Assembly: GCA_903918315.1 (NCBI GenBank)
Contig: CAIXEA010000109.1
Location: 1-44,791 of the forward strand
DNA: 44,791 bases
Direction: 5' to 3'
DNA from: an uncultured Acetobacteraceae bacterium
GTDB taxonomy: Bacteria > Pseudomonadota > Alphaproteobacteria > Acetobacterales > Acetobacteraceae
Shown: positions 1 through 9,358 of the stretch, one piece after another
Position numbering within the stretch: position 1 is the first letter of the stretch
Layout: each line of letters begins with the position of its first letter
Notes under the pieces: model-generated
Database searches by the model: none
Told to the model about the DNA's origin: nothing
Seen by the model: the letters and a program-made list of their open reading frames with translations, nothing else
Translations under genes and position numbers: made by a program

Positions 1-23
1 AAGGTCAGCACACTGCCGCGATT

Positions 24-47
24 GGTCCCCGGGACAAGCCCGGGGAT
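24..47. repeat. CCCCGGG palindrome (dispersed intergenic repeat type)
   Basis: A perfect inverted repeat, CCCCGGG (27-33) and CCCGGGG (39-45) around a 5-base loop acaag, extends by one A-T pair and a G-T wobble on the outside. This palindrome, usually followed by ATGAC, is familiar as a dispersed intergenic element in alphaproteobacterial genomes. It lies downstream of the minus-strand permease gene, so it could also help terminate that transcript, although no T-run follows. The rest of bases 1-98 shows no gene. Confidence 0.55.
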
Positions 48-98
48 GACGGGGGAGAGATTGATGCCCTAAGCACACGCGATATCGCCCCACCCCCC

Positions 99-1073
99 TC
101 ACGCCTTCGTCTCCAGCCGCACGCGCGGGTCAAGAACGGTGTAAAGAATATCGACCACCAGATTGATTGTAATGAACATCAGCACGATCATCATCAGGTA
201 CGCCACGATCACCGGACGATCCAGCACGTTGATGCTGTCGATGATCAGCTTGCCCATGCCCGGCCAGGCGAACACGCTCTCGGTCACCACGGCGAAGGCG
301 ATTGTCGAGCCCAGTTCCAGCCCGACCACCGTCACGACGGGGATCATGATGTTCTTCAGCACATGCACGAAGATCACCCGCGCCGGCGACAGGCCCTTGG
401 CGCGGGCGAATTTGATGTAATCCATCGGCAGCGTCTCCCGCACGCCCGCCCGTGTCAGGCGCATCACCAGGGAGATGTTGAACAGCGACAAATTCAGCGC
501 CGGCATGAGCATATGCCGCAGCCCGTCCCAGGTCAGGAACGACCACTGAACCCCCAACAACGCCGCCGTCGTGCCGCGCCCGGTGCTCGGCAGCCAGCCC
601 AACTGCACGGCGAAGACCATGATCAGCATCAGCCCGACCCAGAATGTCGGCAGGGAGAACCCAAGAATGCTGCCCGCCATGATCGAGCGGCCCAGGAACC
701 CGTCCGGTTTCAACCCGGCATAGAGGCCCAGCGGCACCCCGAAACACACCGACATCAGCACCGCCGTCACCGCCAGTTCCAGCGTCGCCGGCATCCGCCC
801 GCCAATCAGGCGCAGCGCCGGCTCGTTGAACACGAAGCTGCGGCCGAGGTCGCCGTGCAGCGCCCCGTTCAGGAACAAGGCGTATTGCTTCCACAGCGGT
901 TGATCCAGCCCGAAATCCGCGATCACCCGCGCCCGCTCCGCCTGATCCGCCTCTGGCGAGATCAGGATATCGACCGGATTTCCAATGACATGCACGCCGA
1001 TGAAGACAATCAGCGTCATCGCCAGCACCACGAATGTGGCTTGGAACAGGCGCCGGACGAGCCAGGTGAGCAC
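99..1073 (-). CDS. Peptide/nickel-type ABC transporter permease (DppB family)
   Basis: Inner-membrane permease of a binding-protein-dependent importer, 324 residues, the usual length for the DppB/OppB family. It opens with a transmembrane helix (MLTWLVRRLF...) followed by the family's periplasmic stretch containing DFGLDQPL and GDLGRSF. The cytoplasmic EAA loop near the end of the second third (RETLPMDYIKFARAKGLS) is the ATPase-docking segment. The start is GTG at 1073, one base after the stop of the upstream binding-protein gene, so the two genes are almost certainly co-translated. No DppC permease or ATPase follows on this side within the window, so the rest of the operon presumably lies beyond base 1. 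Substrate is unknown; peptides, nickel or glutathione are all possible for this family. Confidence 0.9.
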   Translation of the reverse strand: MLTWLVRRLFQATFVVLAMTLIVFIGVHVIGNPVDILISPEADQAERARVIADFGLDQPLWKQYALFLNGALHGDLGRSFVFNEPALRLIGGRMPATLELAVTAVLMSVCFGVPLGLYAGLKPDGFLGRSIMAGSILGFSLPTFWVGLMLIMVFAVQLGWLPSTGRGTTAALLGVQWSFLTWDGLRHMLMPALNLSLFNISLVMRLTRAGVRETLPMDYIKFARAKGLSPARVIFVHVLKNIMIPVVTVVGLELGSTIAFAVVTESVFAWPGMGKLIIDSINVLDRPVIVAYLMMIVLMFITINLVVDILYTVLDPRVRLETKA

Positions 1074-1074
1074 G

Positions 1075-2679
1075 CTACTTCGCCTCCATCACGTCCATCG
1101 CGCGGGTTTCCTCGTCCACCCGGGCGCGGTACGTCAGCCCCTTGCGGGTCGCCCAGATATTCTTCTGCAAATGCAGCATGATGACCGGCACATCGTCCAT
1201 CGCCATCTGGGTCGCCTGCTTCACCAGCGCATCGCGGGCGCCCGTGTCCATGGTCACCATCGCCTTGTCCAGCAGAGCGTCGAACGCGGGGTTGGAGTAG
1301 CGGCCGCGATTGGCCGTGCCCAGGCCGCGTTCGGGATTCCAGGTCGCGAGCTGGGCGCGCAAGGGATTGGTGCCCTCCCCGCCCGCGACGCCCCAGCCCA
1401 GCAGAAAGGCAGAAAACTCCTGCTTGCCGGCGCGGGTGGCATAGCTGCTCCAGGGGATCGTCTCGACCGTGGTCTGCACGCCGATGCGCTGCCACATCTG
1501 CGCGACGGCCTGTATGATTTTGGAATCATTCACATAGCGGTCATTCGGACCATGGAGGGTCATGCGCAGGCCATTCGGATATCCCGCCTCCGCCAGCAAC
1601 GCCTTCGCCCGGTCCGGCTGATAAGGATCTGCCTGCAAGCTGTCGATATGGACCCGATTGCCAGGACGGAGGTACTGCTTCGTCGGCAGGGCCGCGCCCT
1701 CCATCACCCGATCGACGATGCCGGCGCGATTGACCGCCAGCGACAACGCCTGCCGCACCCGCAGGTCTTTCAACGGGTTCTTGTCCAACACCTCCCCATT
1801 CGGGCCGGTGACGAAGGCGCTGGGTCCGGTATGAGCGTGATCGAGCCAAAGGTAGATGGACCGATTGCTCACCACCTCCGACAGGGCCACACGCGCATCC
1901 GAGCGCAGCTTCGCCAAATCGGCCGGAGGGACGAATTCAATGATGCCGACATCGCCCGACAGCACCGCCGCGGTGCGGGCGGCGTCATTGCTGATGATGC
2001 GATAATCCACATGCTCCCAATGCGGCTTCGCGCCCCAATAGGTGTCGTTGCGGTCCATCAGGATGCGGTTGCCGGGCTGGTAGGACACGAATCGGAACGG
2101 GCCGGTGCCGATGGCGTGCTTGCCGCTGTTGAAATCCTCCGTCGCCGGATCGGCGCCCAGCGTGTGCGGGATCATGAAGACCTGCAGCAGATCGTACGGC
2201 AGGATCGGATAGGGCGTGGCGGTCTTGAGCAGGATGGTATGGGGATCAACGATCTCGGTCGCCACCACGGCGCGGGTATAGACCTGGAACGAGGCCGGGC
2301 TGTTCTTTACCCGCGGCACCCGGGCCAGCGTATAGACCACATCCTCTGCCGTGAACGGCGTGCCATCGTGGAATTTGGCGTCGCGGAGCTTCAGTTCCCA
2401 GGTCAGATCGTCCTTGGGCGTCCAGCTCAGCGCCAGCCCAGGGGTCAGATTGCCGTCCGCATCCGTGTCGATCAGCCGATCATAGATATGGGCATGGGCG
2501 GATTCGTTGGGGGTGAGGGTGTGGTAATGCGGGTCCATCGCCGTGACCGGCGCGGAGGACGCGATGGTCAGCGTTTGCGCCAGCGCCGACACACCAACGA
2601 GCGGCGCACCGGTCACCGCCAAACTCGTCGCAGCCAGAATCGCGATCGCCCGGGCGGATGCCCGGAATCCCCAAACCAT
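1075..2679 (-). CDS. ABC transporter substrate-binding protein, SBP_bac_5 (DppA/OppA type)
   Basis: Periplasmic receptor of 534 residues for the adjacent permease. The N-terminus is a Sec signal peptide (hydrophobic residues about 10-33, likely cleavage after the ALA near residue 35). The mature part shows SBP_bac_5 landmarks: DPHYHTLTPNE, the WELKLRDAKFHDGTPFTAEDV block, GTGPFRF, and LKDLRVRQALSLAVNR in the C-terminal half. The ATG is preceded by a GGGAG ribosome-binding site. It reads divergently from the racemase-like gene at 2783 across 103 bases, so the two sides may share control. The ligand cannot be read from the sequence. Confidence 0.9.
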   Translation of the reverse strand: MVWGFRASARAIAILAATSLAVTGAPLVGVSALAQTLTIASSAPVTAMDPHYHTLTPNESAHAHIYDRLIDTDADGNLTPGLALSWTPKDDLTWELKLRDAKFHDGTPFTAEDVVYTLARVPRVKNSPASFQVYTRAVVATEIVDPHTILLKTATPYPILPYDLLQVFMIPHTLGADPATEDFNSGKHAIGTGPFRFVSYQPGNRILMDRNDTYWGAKPHWEHVDYRIISNDAARTAAVLSGDVGIIEFVPPADLAKLRSDARVALSEVVSNRSIYLWLDHAHTGPSAFVTGPNGEVLDKNPLKDLRVRQALSLAVNRAGIVDRVMEGAALPTKQYLRPGNRVHIDSLQADPYQPDRAKALLAEAGYPNGLRMTLHGPNDRYVNDSKIIQAVAQMWQRIGVQTTVETIPWSSYATRAGKQEFSAFLLGWGVAGGEGTNPLRAQLATWNPERGLGTANRGRYSNPAFDALLDKAMVTMDTGARDALVKQATQMAMDDVPVIMLHLQKNIWATRKGLTYRARVDEETRAMDVMEAK

Positions 2680-2782
2680 GATGATCTCCCTGCGTCTTCT
2701 CCCCTGCTTATAGCGGTGCGCGGCAATCTGGCGCTAGGCTGGTGTGCATGCCGCCCATCGGCCCTCATAACAGGAGCGTCCT

Positions 2783-3595
2783 ATGAAACTCTGGTACCAA
2801 AGCATGTCCCGCCAAACCGAGTGGGGCGGCTATCCCGCCGTGCTGCGCGGCATCCTCGACAAGGTGAAAGACGAAGGTACCGAAATCCACTGTGCCGGCA
2901 TCACCAAGATCGGCGGCACCGGGGATCAGTACCGCTACCTCGAATACCTCGAAACCGGGGAGGTCCTGGAAAACGTCCACCGCGCCACCCGGGAAGGCTA
3001 CGACGCCTTCCTCATCGGCAATATCGCTGATCCCGGGCTGCGGGAAGCGCGGGAGATCACCAACATGCCGGTGCTCGGTCTCTGCGAGTCCGCGCTGCAC
3101 ATGGCCTGCATGATGGGTGCCAATTTTTCCTTGGTGACCATCAATGAGAAATTCACCCCGCGCATCGTCGAGAACGTTCACCGCTACGGCCTGCGCGACC
3201 GCTTCGCCGCGGTGAACCGCATGCAGGTGGACCGCCTGACCGACCTCGGCGCCGCCTTCGTGCCCGGGGAGGCGCAGGACCGCGTCGTCGCCCAGTTCCA
3301 TGCCGCGGCGAAAAAGAACACCGACGCGGGGGCCGAGGTCGTGATCGCCGCCGGCGGCGTGGTCATGGCGCTGCTGGCGGCGGCGGAGATCTACGAGACC
3401 ACCGACGGCGTCCCCATCCTGAACGGCATCACCAACCTGGTGAAACTGGGCGAGGCGGCGGTGAAGATGAACCGCATCATGGGCGGGCGCTTCACCTCCA
3501 AGAAATGCGTCTATGCGCCGCCGCCGCCGGATCAAATCGGGCAGTTCCGCAAGTATTATGGCGCTGACATCTATCCGACCGTGAAAGAAGCCTGA
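2783..3595 (+). CDS. Asp/Glu/hydantoin racemase-fold protein lacking both catalytic cysteines
   Basis: A 270-residue member of the Asp/Glu/hydantoin racemase superfamily. The recognisable blocks are IGNIADPGLREAR (79-90), PVLGLCESA (97-104), the SLVTINE strand (116-122) and GVPILNGITNLVKLGEA. Classical members use two cysteines for proton abstraction and donation: one just before DPGL (family pattern ACFxDPGL) and one in LGCAGM. Here the aligned positions are Asn80 and Gly192, so the two-cysteine chemistry cannot operate. The remaining cysteines (37, 101, 109 and one near 246) lie elsewhere. An AGGAG site precedes the ATG. The stop overlaps the next start by one base (TGATG), implying a shared function. 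A lyase, isomerase or binding role is possible; racemase activity is doubtful. Confidence 0.8.
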   Translation: MKLWYQSMSRQTEWGGYPAVLRGILDKVKDEGTEIHCAGITKIGGTGDQYRYLEYLETGEVLENVHRATREGYDAFLIGNIADPGLREAREITNMPVLGLCESALHMACMMGANFSLVTINEKFTPRIVENVHRYGLRDRFAAVNRMQVDRLTDLGAAFVPGEAQDRVVAQFHAAAKKNTDAGAEVVIAAGGVVMALLAAAEIYETTDGVPILNGITNLVKLGEAAVKMNRIMGGRFTSKKCVYAPPPPDQIGQFRKYYGADIYPTVKEA

Positions 3596-4479
3596 TGCTG
3601 ACGCTCCGCTCCGCCTTCGCGCCCTATCCGCACACACGCGCTTTGCTGGAGGGGCGCGTGACATCCGGCGCCCTCGCCTTCGATTTTGAAACGGTGGAGC
3701 CGATCACCCAGGCGTTTCGCCGGATGGTGCGGACGGGGGATTTCGATCTGTGTGAGATCGCGCTGACCACGCTGGCGCAGGCGCATTTCCATGGAAAGGG
3801 CCTGACCGCCCTCCCCGTGGTGGTGATGCGCGGCTTCCATCACGCGGCGCTGATGTGCCCGCTCGATTCGCCCCTGCGCGGCCCCCAGGACCTCCGCGGC
3901 AAACGCGTCGGCGTGCGCGCCTATTCCCAGACCACCGGCGTGTGGCTGCGCGGCATCATGATGGACGAATACGGCATCGACCACCGCGAGATCACCTGGG
4001 TCACGTCAGAAGACGCGCATGTCCAGGAATACCGAGATCCCCCCAACGTCGAACGCATCGCACCGGGCCAGGACCTTCGCGCCATGCTGCTGGCCGGGAC
4101 GATCGATGCCGGGATTGCACTGGTGGGCATCGACACAACCAAAATCCGCCCCGTCATCGCCAATCCCATCGAGGCCGCATCCGCCTGGTACCGCAAAGTC
4201 GGCGCCTACCCGGTCAACCATGTCATCTGCGTCAAGACCGCCCTGCTGGACGCCAACCCCGGCCTCGCGGAGGCACTGTTCCGGCTGTTCCAGGACTCCA
4301 AGGCCGCCGCCGATGGCCCCAGCATGGAGGAACAGTTCCGCCCACTTATCGGCGGCGATCCCCTGCCCTATGGCCTGGAAGCCAACCGCGCCGGGATCGA
4401 CATTTGCATTCGCTATGCCTTTGAGCAGGGGTTTATACCCCGCGCTTACCGGGCGGAGGACCTGTTCGCCGCCTTATAG
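3595..4479 (+). CDS. 4,5-dihydroxyphthalate decarboxylase-like / NMT1-type binding protein
   Basis: A 294-residue protein resembling the Pht5-type 4,5-dihydroxyphthalate decarboxylase family, whose fold is that of periplasmic binding proteins. Visible family features are FDLCEIALTTLAQA near residue 50, the DLRGKRVGVRAYSQTTGVW block near 100-118, RGIMMDEYGI, and the VNHVICVK strand near 200. There is no signal peptide, so it should be cytoplasmic, which fits an enzyme better than a transport receptor. It is coupled by a TGATG overlap to the racemase-like gene upstream, suggesting sequential action on an aromatic or dicarboxylic substrate. Many database members are labelled simply as ABC substrate-binding proteins, so the exact reaction is open. 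Confidence 0.7.
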   Translation: MLTLRSAFAPYPHTRALLEGRVTSGALAFDFETVEPITQAFRRMVRTGDFDLCEIALTTLAQAHFHGKGLTALPVVVMRGFHHAALMCPLDSPLRGPQDLRGKRVGVRAYSQTTGVWLRGIMMDEYGIDHREITWVTSEDAHVQEYRDPPNVERIAPGQDLRAMLLAGTIDAGIALVGIDTTKIRPVIANPIEAASAWYRKVGAYPVNHVICVKTALLDANPGLAEALFRLFQDSKAAADGPSMEEQFRPLIGGDPLPYGLEANRAGIDICIRYAFEQGFIPRAYRAEDLFAAL

Positions 4480-4494
4480 GATTGGATCAAAACC

Positions 4495-5472
4495 ATGCTG
4501 ACGGCGTTCATCTGCGAAAAATCCCGCCTGCATGCGGTGTCCCTACCGGACGATACCACCCTGGCCGCGGCCGCCTGGATCGACCTGCGGAACCCAACCG
4601 CGGATGAAGCGCTCCGTGCCTCTCTGGCGACTGGCTTCGTCACGCCCACGCAAGCCAGCGTCAGTGAGATCGAAAGTTCCAGCCGCCTCGCGACCCGGGA
4701 TGGTGCCGTTTACCTCACGATGCCGATGATCAACCGCACCGAAGAGGGCCCGAGAGGCGTCGCGGCCGGCTTCGTGCTATCGCCTGACCGTCTGCTGACC
4801 GTTCGCTTCGCGCCCAGTACGATATTCGACACGTTCATCGCGCACGTCACCACTGAGGACACGTCCAGCAGCACCAGCAGCCATATCCTCGTCGGTTTGC
4901 TGGAGGCCATCGTCGACCGCCAGGCCGACGCGCTGGAGCAGGTCGGGCATGAACTCGACACCATTTCCCATCGGATTTTCGCCATGGGCGTCAAACAGGC
5001 GGGCGGCCGCAAGCGCGAGGACGCCACCCTGCGCATCACCCTCGGGCAGATCGGCCGTCTGGGCGACCTGATCTCTCACATCCGGGATACGCTCGTGGGC
5101 GCCGGCCGGATCGGACCCTATCTTGAGAGTGCCGCCACCTGGCTGCCAGCCGACATGCGGCCGCGGTTGCGGACCCTGCAAAGCGATATCGCCTCATTGA
5201 GTGATTTCGACACCCATCTGAACGACAAGCTGCAATTTCTGCTGGACGCGACGCTTGGGTTCATCAGCATTGCCCAGAACAACGTGATGAAGGTCATGAC
5301 CATCGCCTCCGTCGTCGGTATTCCGCCGGTGCTGGTGGTGGGGATCTACGGTATGAATTTCAAAAATATGCCTGAATATAACTGGGCCTTTGGCTACCAA
5401 TACGGGCTGGGGATGATCCTGCTGACCGCGCTCATCCCATTGCTCGTGTTCCGCTGGCGCAAGTGGATCTGA
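4495..5472 (+). CDS. CorA-type divalent metal ion transporter
   Basis: Inner-membrane magnesium/cobalt/zinc channel or transporter of 325 residues, the standard CorA length. The signature GMN tripeptide is at 286-288 within YGMNF, at the end of the first of two C-terminal transmembrane helices. A second helix and a basic tail (FRWRKWI) end the protein. The long N-terminal cytoplasmic domain contains the helical stalk (residues about 130-270). The loop after GMN reads KNMPEYNW, as in typical members. It begins 15 bases after the preceding gene and may be read through from it, though no functional link is obvious. Mg versus Zn (ZntB-like) specificity cannot be assigned. Confidence 0.9.
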   Translation: MLTAFICEKSRLHAVSLPDDTTLAAAAWIDLRNPTADEALRASLATGFVTPTQASVSEIESSSRLATRDGAVYLTMPMINRTEEGPRGVAAGFVLSPDRLLTVRFAPSTIFDTFIAHVTTEDTSSSTSSHILVGLLEAIVDRQADALEQVGHELDTISHRIFAMGVKQAGGRKREDATLRITLGQIGRLGDLISHIRDTLVGAGRIGPYLESAATWLPADMRPRLRTLQSDIASLSDFDTHLNDKLQFLLDATLGFISIAQNNVMKVMTIASVVGIPPVLVVGIYGMNFKNMPEYNWAFGYQYGLGMILLTALIPLLVFRWRKWI

Positions 5473-5501
5473 CCATGCGCCGGCGGCCCATGAGAGCGTG
5501 A

Positions 5502-7193
5502 TCAGGCCTTGTCCAGCCAATGCGTGTCAAAGCGCACCGTATCATAAATCCCAAAATTATCGGTCGGGTTATGGCCTTTGACGTAGTTGTACCAGGCGTC
5601 GACAATATTCTCCCACGCGACCGGCAGCAGCGGCGGGTCCTGCTCCATCAGCATTTCTGCCTGGCGAATAATCGCCTGGCGCTTGGTGGAATCGACCTCA
5701 ACGTCCATCTGGTCGATGAGTTTATCAACCTCCGGATTGCTCCAGAACGAATAGTTCGACGGCCCGCCGGTCCGATACCAACCATTAAAATAGTCTGTCG
5801 GATCAAGCAGCGTGGACACCACGGCACCGATGGCCAGATCGTAGTTACCGGATTTGACGTCATCGAACCAAACGGATTCCACGACCGAGCGCAGATTGCA
5901 GGGGACATTCAATTCCGCCAGCATCGCCTGAATCGCCTGCGCCCATAGCTTGAAGCTCGCGAGATCGCGCACCACGAAATCAAGCGGCCGCATGCCACTG
6001 CCAAAACCCGCGGCGGCCAGCAGGGCCTTGGCCTCTTTCAACGCCGCGGTGGTATCCTCCTGATACCCGACGCGTTTGAAGAGTTGCTCTTTCGGCGTCG
6101 CGACATCGGAGAACGGGTAGATGAATCCTCCAACCCGCATCGGCGTGACGTCTTTCACGACGTCAACCAATACATGCTTATCGAAGGCCAGATGCAGCGC
6201 CCGGCGCACCCGCGGATCGTCCAGCGGCTTGTGCTTATTGTTGACCCAGGTTGCCTGAATGACGCTCTGGTTGAACTGCGCCTTGGACATACCCGGCGTC
6301 GCGGCGGCCTTGCGTCCTGTGACGGGGTCGAGAATCCGGGCGTAATCCACACGGCCGGACAAGATCGCCGAACCCAGTTCGGGCGAGAAAGGCAACAGAT
6401 TATAAAACTCGATCCCATCGAGATAGGGCAGACCCTTGTTCCAATAGTTTGCGTTTTTTTCCATGACCCAAATTTCGTTCTCAACCCGACGTTGAGTCTT
6501 ATACGGGCCAGTGCCTGGAATCATGAACACCTTACGCAGGTTGTAGGCATTTTCTTCCAGCGTCTTCTTGCTGAAGATTACATTCCAACCGCTGGCGAAG
6601 GCCGACATCATGAAATTCGCGGACCGCGGCGCCGATAGCTTGAATTCGATGGTCTTCTTGTCGCGCGCATTGATTTCACTCAGCGCCGTGAACAACGCGC
6701 TGCGCGGAATGCTAACCCCGGCTGGCGGCTTCCAAATACGATCATAGGTCGCCTTGATATCCGCCGAGGTGAATTCAGTCCCGTCATGGAATTGCACCCC
6801 TTCACGCAAATGGAACGTGTAGGTCTTGCCATCCTTGGAAATTTCCCAGCTATGCGCCAAATCCGGAACGATGGTTTTACCGCTGTCGCGCGGGTCACGA
6901 CGGATCAGATTGTCAAAGTTACATCCCTGCGTCCCCAATGAGCCAATCGTTCCAGACTGGTGCACGTCAAAATGTGGAGGACGGTTGAGAATTCCGAACC
7001 GAAGGACACCGCCACGCTTGGGATTGGGCTCGGGTGGAGCCATTTGAAACTTGGAGCCGTCATACTCAAAGGGGACATCCGCGGCCAACCCGAAGCGCGG
7101 GCCCATGGCATAGCCGCCCATCAGAGCAGCGGCACTGCCGCGCAACATATCGCGACGGTTCCAACCCGGCCGATTCGGATTTTCGATACCCAT
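5502..7193 (-). CDS. ABC transporter substrate-binding protein, SBP_bac_5, with Tat-type signal
   Basis: A 563-residue periplasmic receptor of the oligopeptide/dipeptide family. The N-terminus carries a twin-arginine motif (NRRDML, arginines 13-14) followed by a weakly hydrophobic stretch ending LAADV, pointing to export of the folded protein by Tat. Family blocks include KRGGVLRFG, YTFHLREGVQFHDGTEF and DDPRVRRALHLAFDK. The start has a strong GGGAGGAA ribosome-binding site. The gene is transcribed away from the two ATPase genes beginning at 7305 across 111 bases. Together with those and the permeases at 9359-11196 it forms one complete importer. The neighbouring amidohydrolase suggests amides, peptides or aromatic acids as ligand, but this is inference. 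Confidence 0.9.
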   Translation of the reverse strand: MGIENPNRPGWNRRDMLRGSAAALMGGYAMGPRFGLAADVPFEYDGSKFQMAPPEPNPKRGGVLRFGILNRPPHFDVHQSGTIGSLGTQGCNFDNLIRRDPRDSGKTIVPDLAHSWEISKDGKTYTFHLREGVQFHDGTEFTSADIKATYDRIWKPPAGVSIPRSALFTALSEINARDKKTIEFKLSAPRSANFMMSAFASGWNVIFSKKTLEENAYNLRKVFMIPGTGPYKTQRRVENEIWVMEKNANYWNKGLPYLDGIEFYNLLPFSPELGSAILSGRVDYARILDPVTGRKAAATPGMSKAQFNQSVIQATWVNNKHKPLDDPRVRRALHLAFDKHVLVDVVKDVTPMRVGGFIYPFSDVATPKEQLFKRVGYQEDTTAALKEAKALLAAAGFGSGMRPLDFVVRDLASFKLWAQAIQAMLAELNVPCNLRSVVESVWFDDVKSGNYDLAIGAVVSTLLDPTDYFNGWYRTGGPSNYSFWSNPEVDKLIDQMDVEVDSTKRQAIIRQAEMLMEQDPPLLPVAWENIVDAWYNYVKGHNPTDNFGIYDTVRFDTHWLDKA

Positions 7194-7304
7194 GGTCGTG
7201 TTCCTCCCTTTGGTTTTTTTTTCGCGGCGTGTAGCATGATCCGATCGATCGCCTAATCACGCCAGACGGCCAAAATAACACAACGCTTTACGGGGAGTCA
7301 CTTA

Positions 7305-8342
7305 TTGAGTCAGGGAAAGGAGCGCGATATCGCGCCGGGAACGCCGGTGCTCGAAATCGAGAACCTGCAGACCCATTTCTTCACCCCCGGTGGCACCGTG
7401 CGGGCTGTCGATGGCGTATCCTACACCGTTCACGCCGGCGAAACCCTGGGCGTTGTTGGCGAATCCGGCTGCGGCAAGAGCGTGACCGCGCTGTCAGTCC
7501 TGCGTCTGGTCACCAGTCCGCCCGGGCGTATTGTCGGCGGTCATATTCGGTTCGAAGGCCGCGACCTGCTGACCATCTCTGAAGCCGACATGGAGAAGGT
7601 CCGCGGCAACGATATTTCGATGATTTTTCAGGAACCGATGACCTCACTGAACCCACTTTACAAAGTGGGCGATCAAATCAGTGAGGCCATCGCCCTGCAC
7701 AAAGGTCTCACCCGACGGCAGGCGCGCGACCATGCGCTCGAGATGTTGCGCCGGGTGTCGATCCCGGAGCCCGAACAGCGGGCCCAGGCCTATCCGCATC
7801 AACTGTCTGGCGGCATGCGTCAGCGCGTCATGATTGCCATGGCTCTGTCCTGCAATCCAAAAGTCCTGATCGCGGATGAGCCCACCACGGCGCTGGATGT
7901 AACAATCCAGGCCCAAATCCTCGATCTGATGCGGGATTTGCGCGAAAGTTTCGGCACCGCCATCGTGCTGATCACCCATGATATGGGCGTGGTCGCGGAA
8001 AACGCCGACCGGGTGGTGGTGATGTACGCGGGACGAAAGGTGGAGGAGGCGGATGTCGACGACCTCTTCGACAATCCCGGACATCCTTATACCAAGGGCC
8101 TGCTGGCGGCGATTCCGCACCTGGATGAAGCCGCCCGCGCCGAACCCGGCCGGAACCGGTTGAACGAAATCAAAGGCATGGTGCCGTCACTGGCAAAATT
8201 GCGGCCCGGTTGCAGCTTCGCGCCACGCTGCGGTTTCGTGACCAGGCAATGTCTGGCAGCCTCCCCCCCACTCGAACAGTTGCGCCCCCGACATTGGATT
8301 GCCTGCTGGCATGCGGCTCGCTTGATGGGAGACGCACCGTGA
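7305..8342 (+). CDS. Oligopeptide ABC transporter ATP-binding protein (DppD/OppD type)
   Basis: First of two ATPases energising the importer, 345 residues. Walker A is GESGCGKS (about 52-59), the ABC signature LSGGMRQRV is near 167, and Walker [12 protein letters not shown] is near 187. The C-terminal oligopeptide-transporter extension carries cysteines in the pattern [11 protein letters not shown]...C...C, the region known to hold an Fe-S cluster in some DppD proteins. The start codon is TTG, chosen because GGGGAG lies 7-8 bases upstream and the ABC domain follows directly. The end overlaps the next start by four bases (GTGA), so the two ATPases are made in equal amounts. Confidence 0.92.
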   Translation: MSQGKERDIAPGTPVLEIENLQTHFFTPGGTVRAVDGVSYTVHAGETLGVVGESGCGKSVTALSVLRLVTSPPGRIVGGHIRFEGRDLLTISEADMEKVRGNDISMIFQEPMTSLNPLYKVGDQISEAIALHKGLTRRQARDHALEMLRRVSIPEPEQRAQAYPHQLSGGMRQRVMIAMALSCNPKVLIADEPTTALDVTIQAQILDLMRDLRESFGTAIVLITHDMGVVAENADRVVVMYAGRKVEEADVDDLFDNPGHPYTKGLLAAIPHLDEAARAEPGRNRLNEIKGMVPSLAKLRPGCSFAPRCGFVTRQCLAASPPLEQLRPRHWIACWHAARLMGDAP

Positions 8343-9346
8343 CCGAAACGCCGGTACTTCGGGTCGAGAACCTGAAGAAGCATTTCCCCATTTTCAAAGG
8401 CATCATTCCTCGGCCCGCCGGCAAAGTCTTCGCCGTCGATGGCCTCACCTTCGAAATCGCCCGAGGTGAAACCCTCGGTCTGGTCGGCGAAAGCGGGTGC
8501 GGCAAATCGACCGCCGGGCGCACCCTGTTGAAGCTGCTGGAGCCAACCAGTGGTTCGATCCACCTGAGCGGCGAGGACATCACGCATCTCGACCGCCCCG
8601 CGATGCTGCCTTACCGGCAACGCATGCAGATGATCTACCAGGATCCTTATGCGTCGCTGAATCCGCGCATGACCGCCGGCGCCATCGTTGGCGAACCGCT
8701 CATCATCCACAACGTCGCCAGCGGCCAGGACCGCCAGGACCGGGTCGCATCGCTGTTCAATCGGGTCGGTCTCCGGCCGGAGGCGATGCGCCTGTATCCG
8801 CATGAATTTTCCGGCGGCCAGCGCCAGCGGATCGGCATTGCCCGCGCTTTGGCCCTCAGCCCGGCGCTGATCGTGGGCGATGAGCCGGTTTCGGCGCTGG
8901 ACGTGTCGATCCAGGCCCAGATTATCAATCTGATGATGGACCTACAGGACGAATTCCAACTGTCCTATCTGTTCGTCGCGCATGATCTGGCGGTCGTCGA
9001 ACATATCAGCCACCGCGTCGCGGTCATGTATCTCGGCCGGATCGTCGAAATGACCGACAAGAAATCCCTGTTTGAGATGCCGTTACATCCCTACACCGAA
9101 GCCCTGCTCTCAGCCGTGCCAATACCGAAATCGGGCGCGCGCGGCCGACGCCGGGTGATCGTGAAGGGCGATGTCCCCAGCCCGATCAACCCGCCGTCCG
9201 GATGTCATTTTCATACCCGCTGTGGCTACGCGACGGCGCGGTGCAGGATCGAATCACCCGTATTGCGGGAGGTCGCGGCCGGTCATCTCGCGGCCTGCCA
9301 CCTGCATGATGGCGGTGTTCGGCGGCCGTTGGCGGCGGCGGATTAA
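8339..9346 (+). CDS. Oligopeptide ABC transporter ATP-binding protein (DppF/OppF type)
   Basis: Second ATPase of the importer, 335 residues. Walker A is GESGCGKST (about 50-58), the signature is [10 protein letters not shown], and Walker B is [12 protein letters not shown]. The OppF-type N-terminal insertion with [12 protein letters not shown] precedes Walker A, and the cysteine-containing C-terminal extension ([12 protein letters not shown]...C) is present. The GTG start at 8339 is preferred over longer in-frame options because it gives the GTGA overlap with dppD and the [15 protein letters not shown] start typical of the family. It runs tail-to-tail into the permease gene with only 12 bases between, an uncommon arrangement for one transporter. 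Confidence 0.92.
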   Translation: MTETPVLRVENLKKHFPIFKGIIPRPAGKVFAVDGLTFEIARGETLGLVGESGCGKSTAGRTLLKLLEPTSGSIHLSGEDITHLDRPAMLPYRQRMQMIYQDPYASLNPRMTAGAIVGEPLIIHNVASGQDRQDRVASLFNRVGLRPEAMRLYPHEFSGGQRQRIGIARALALSPALIVGDEPVSALDVSIQAQIINLMMDLQDEFQLSYLFVAHDLAVVEHISHRVAVMYLGRIVEMTDKKSLFEMPLHPYTEALLSAVPIPKSGARGRRRVIVKGDVPSPINPPSGCHFHTRCGYATARCRIESPVLREVAAGHLAACHLHDGGVRRPLAAAD

Positions 9347-9358
9347 CGCCACCACCAC

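Noticed and set aside
985-3030. 681-codon open frame on the plus strand
   Set aside because: Antisense to the substrate-binding protein and running into the racemase-like gene out of frame; not protein-like.
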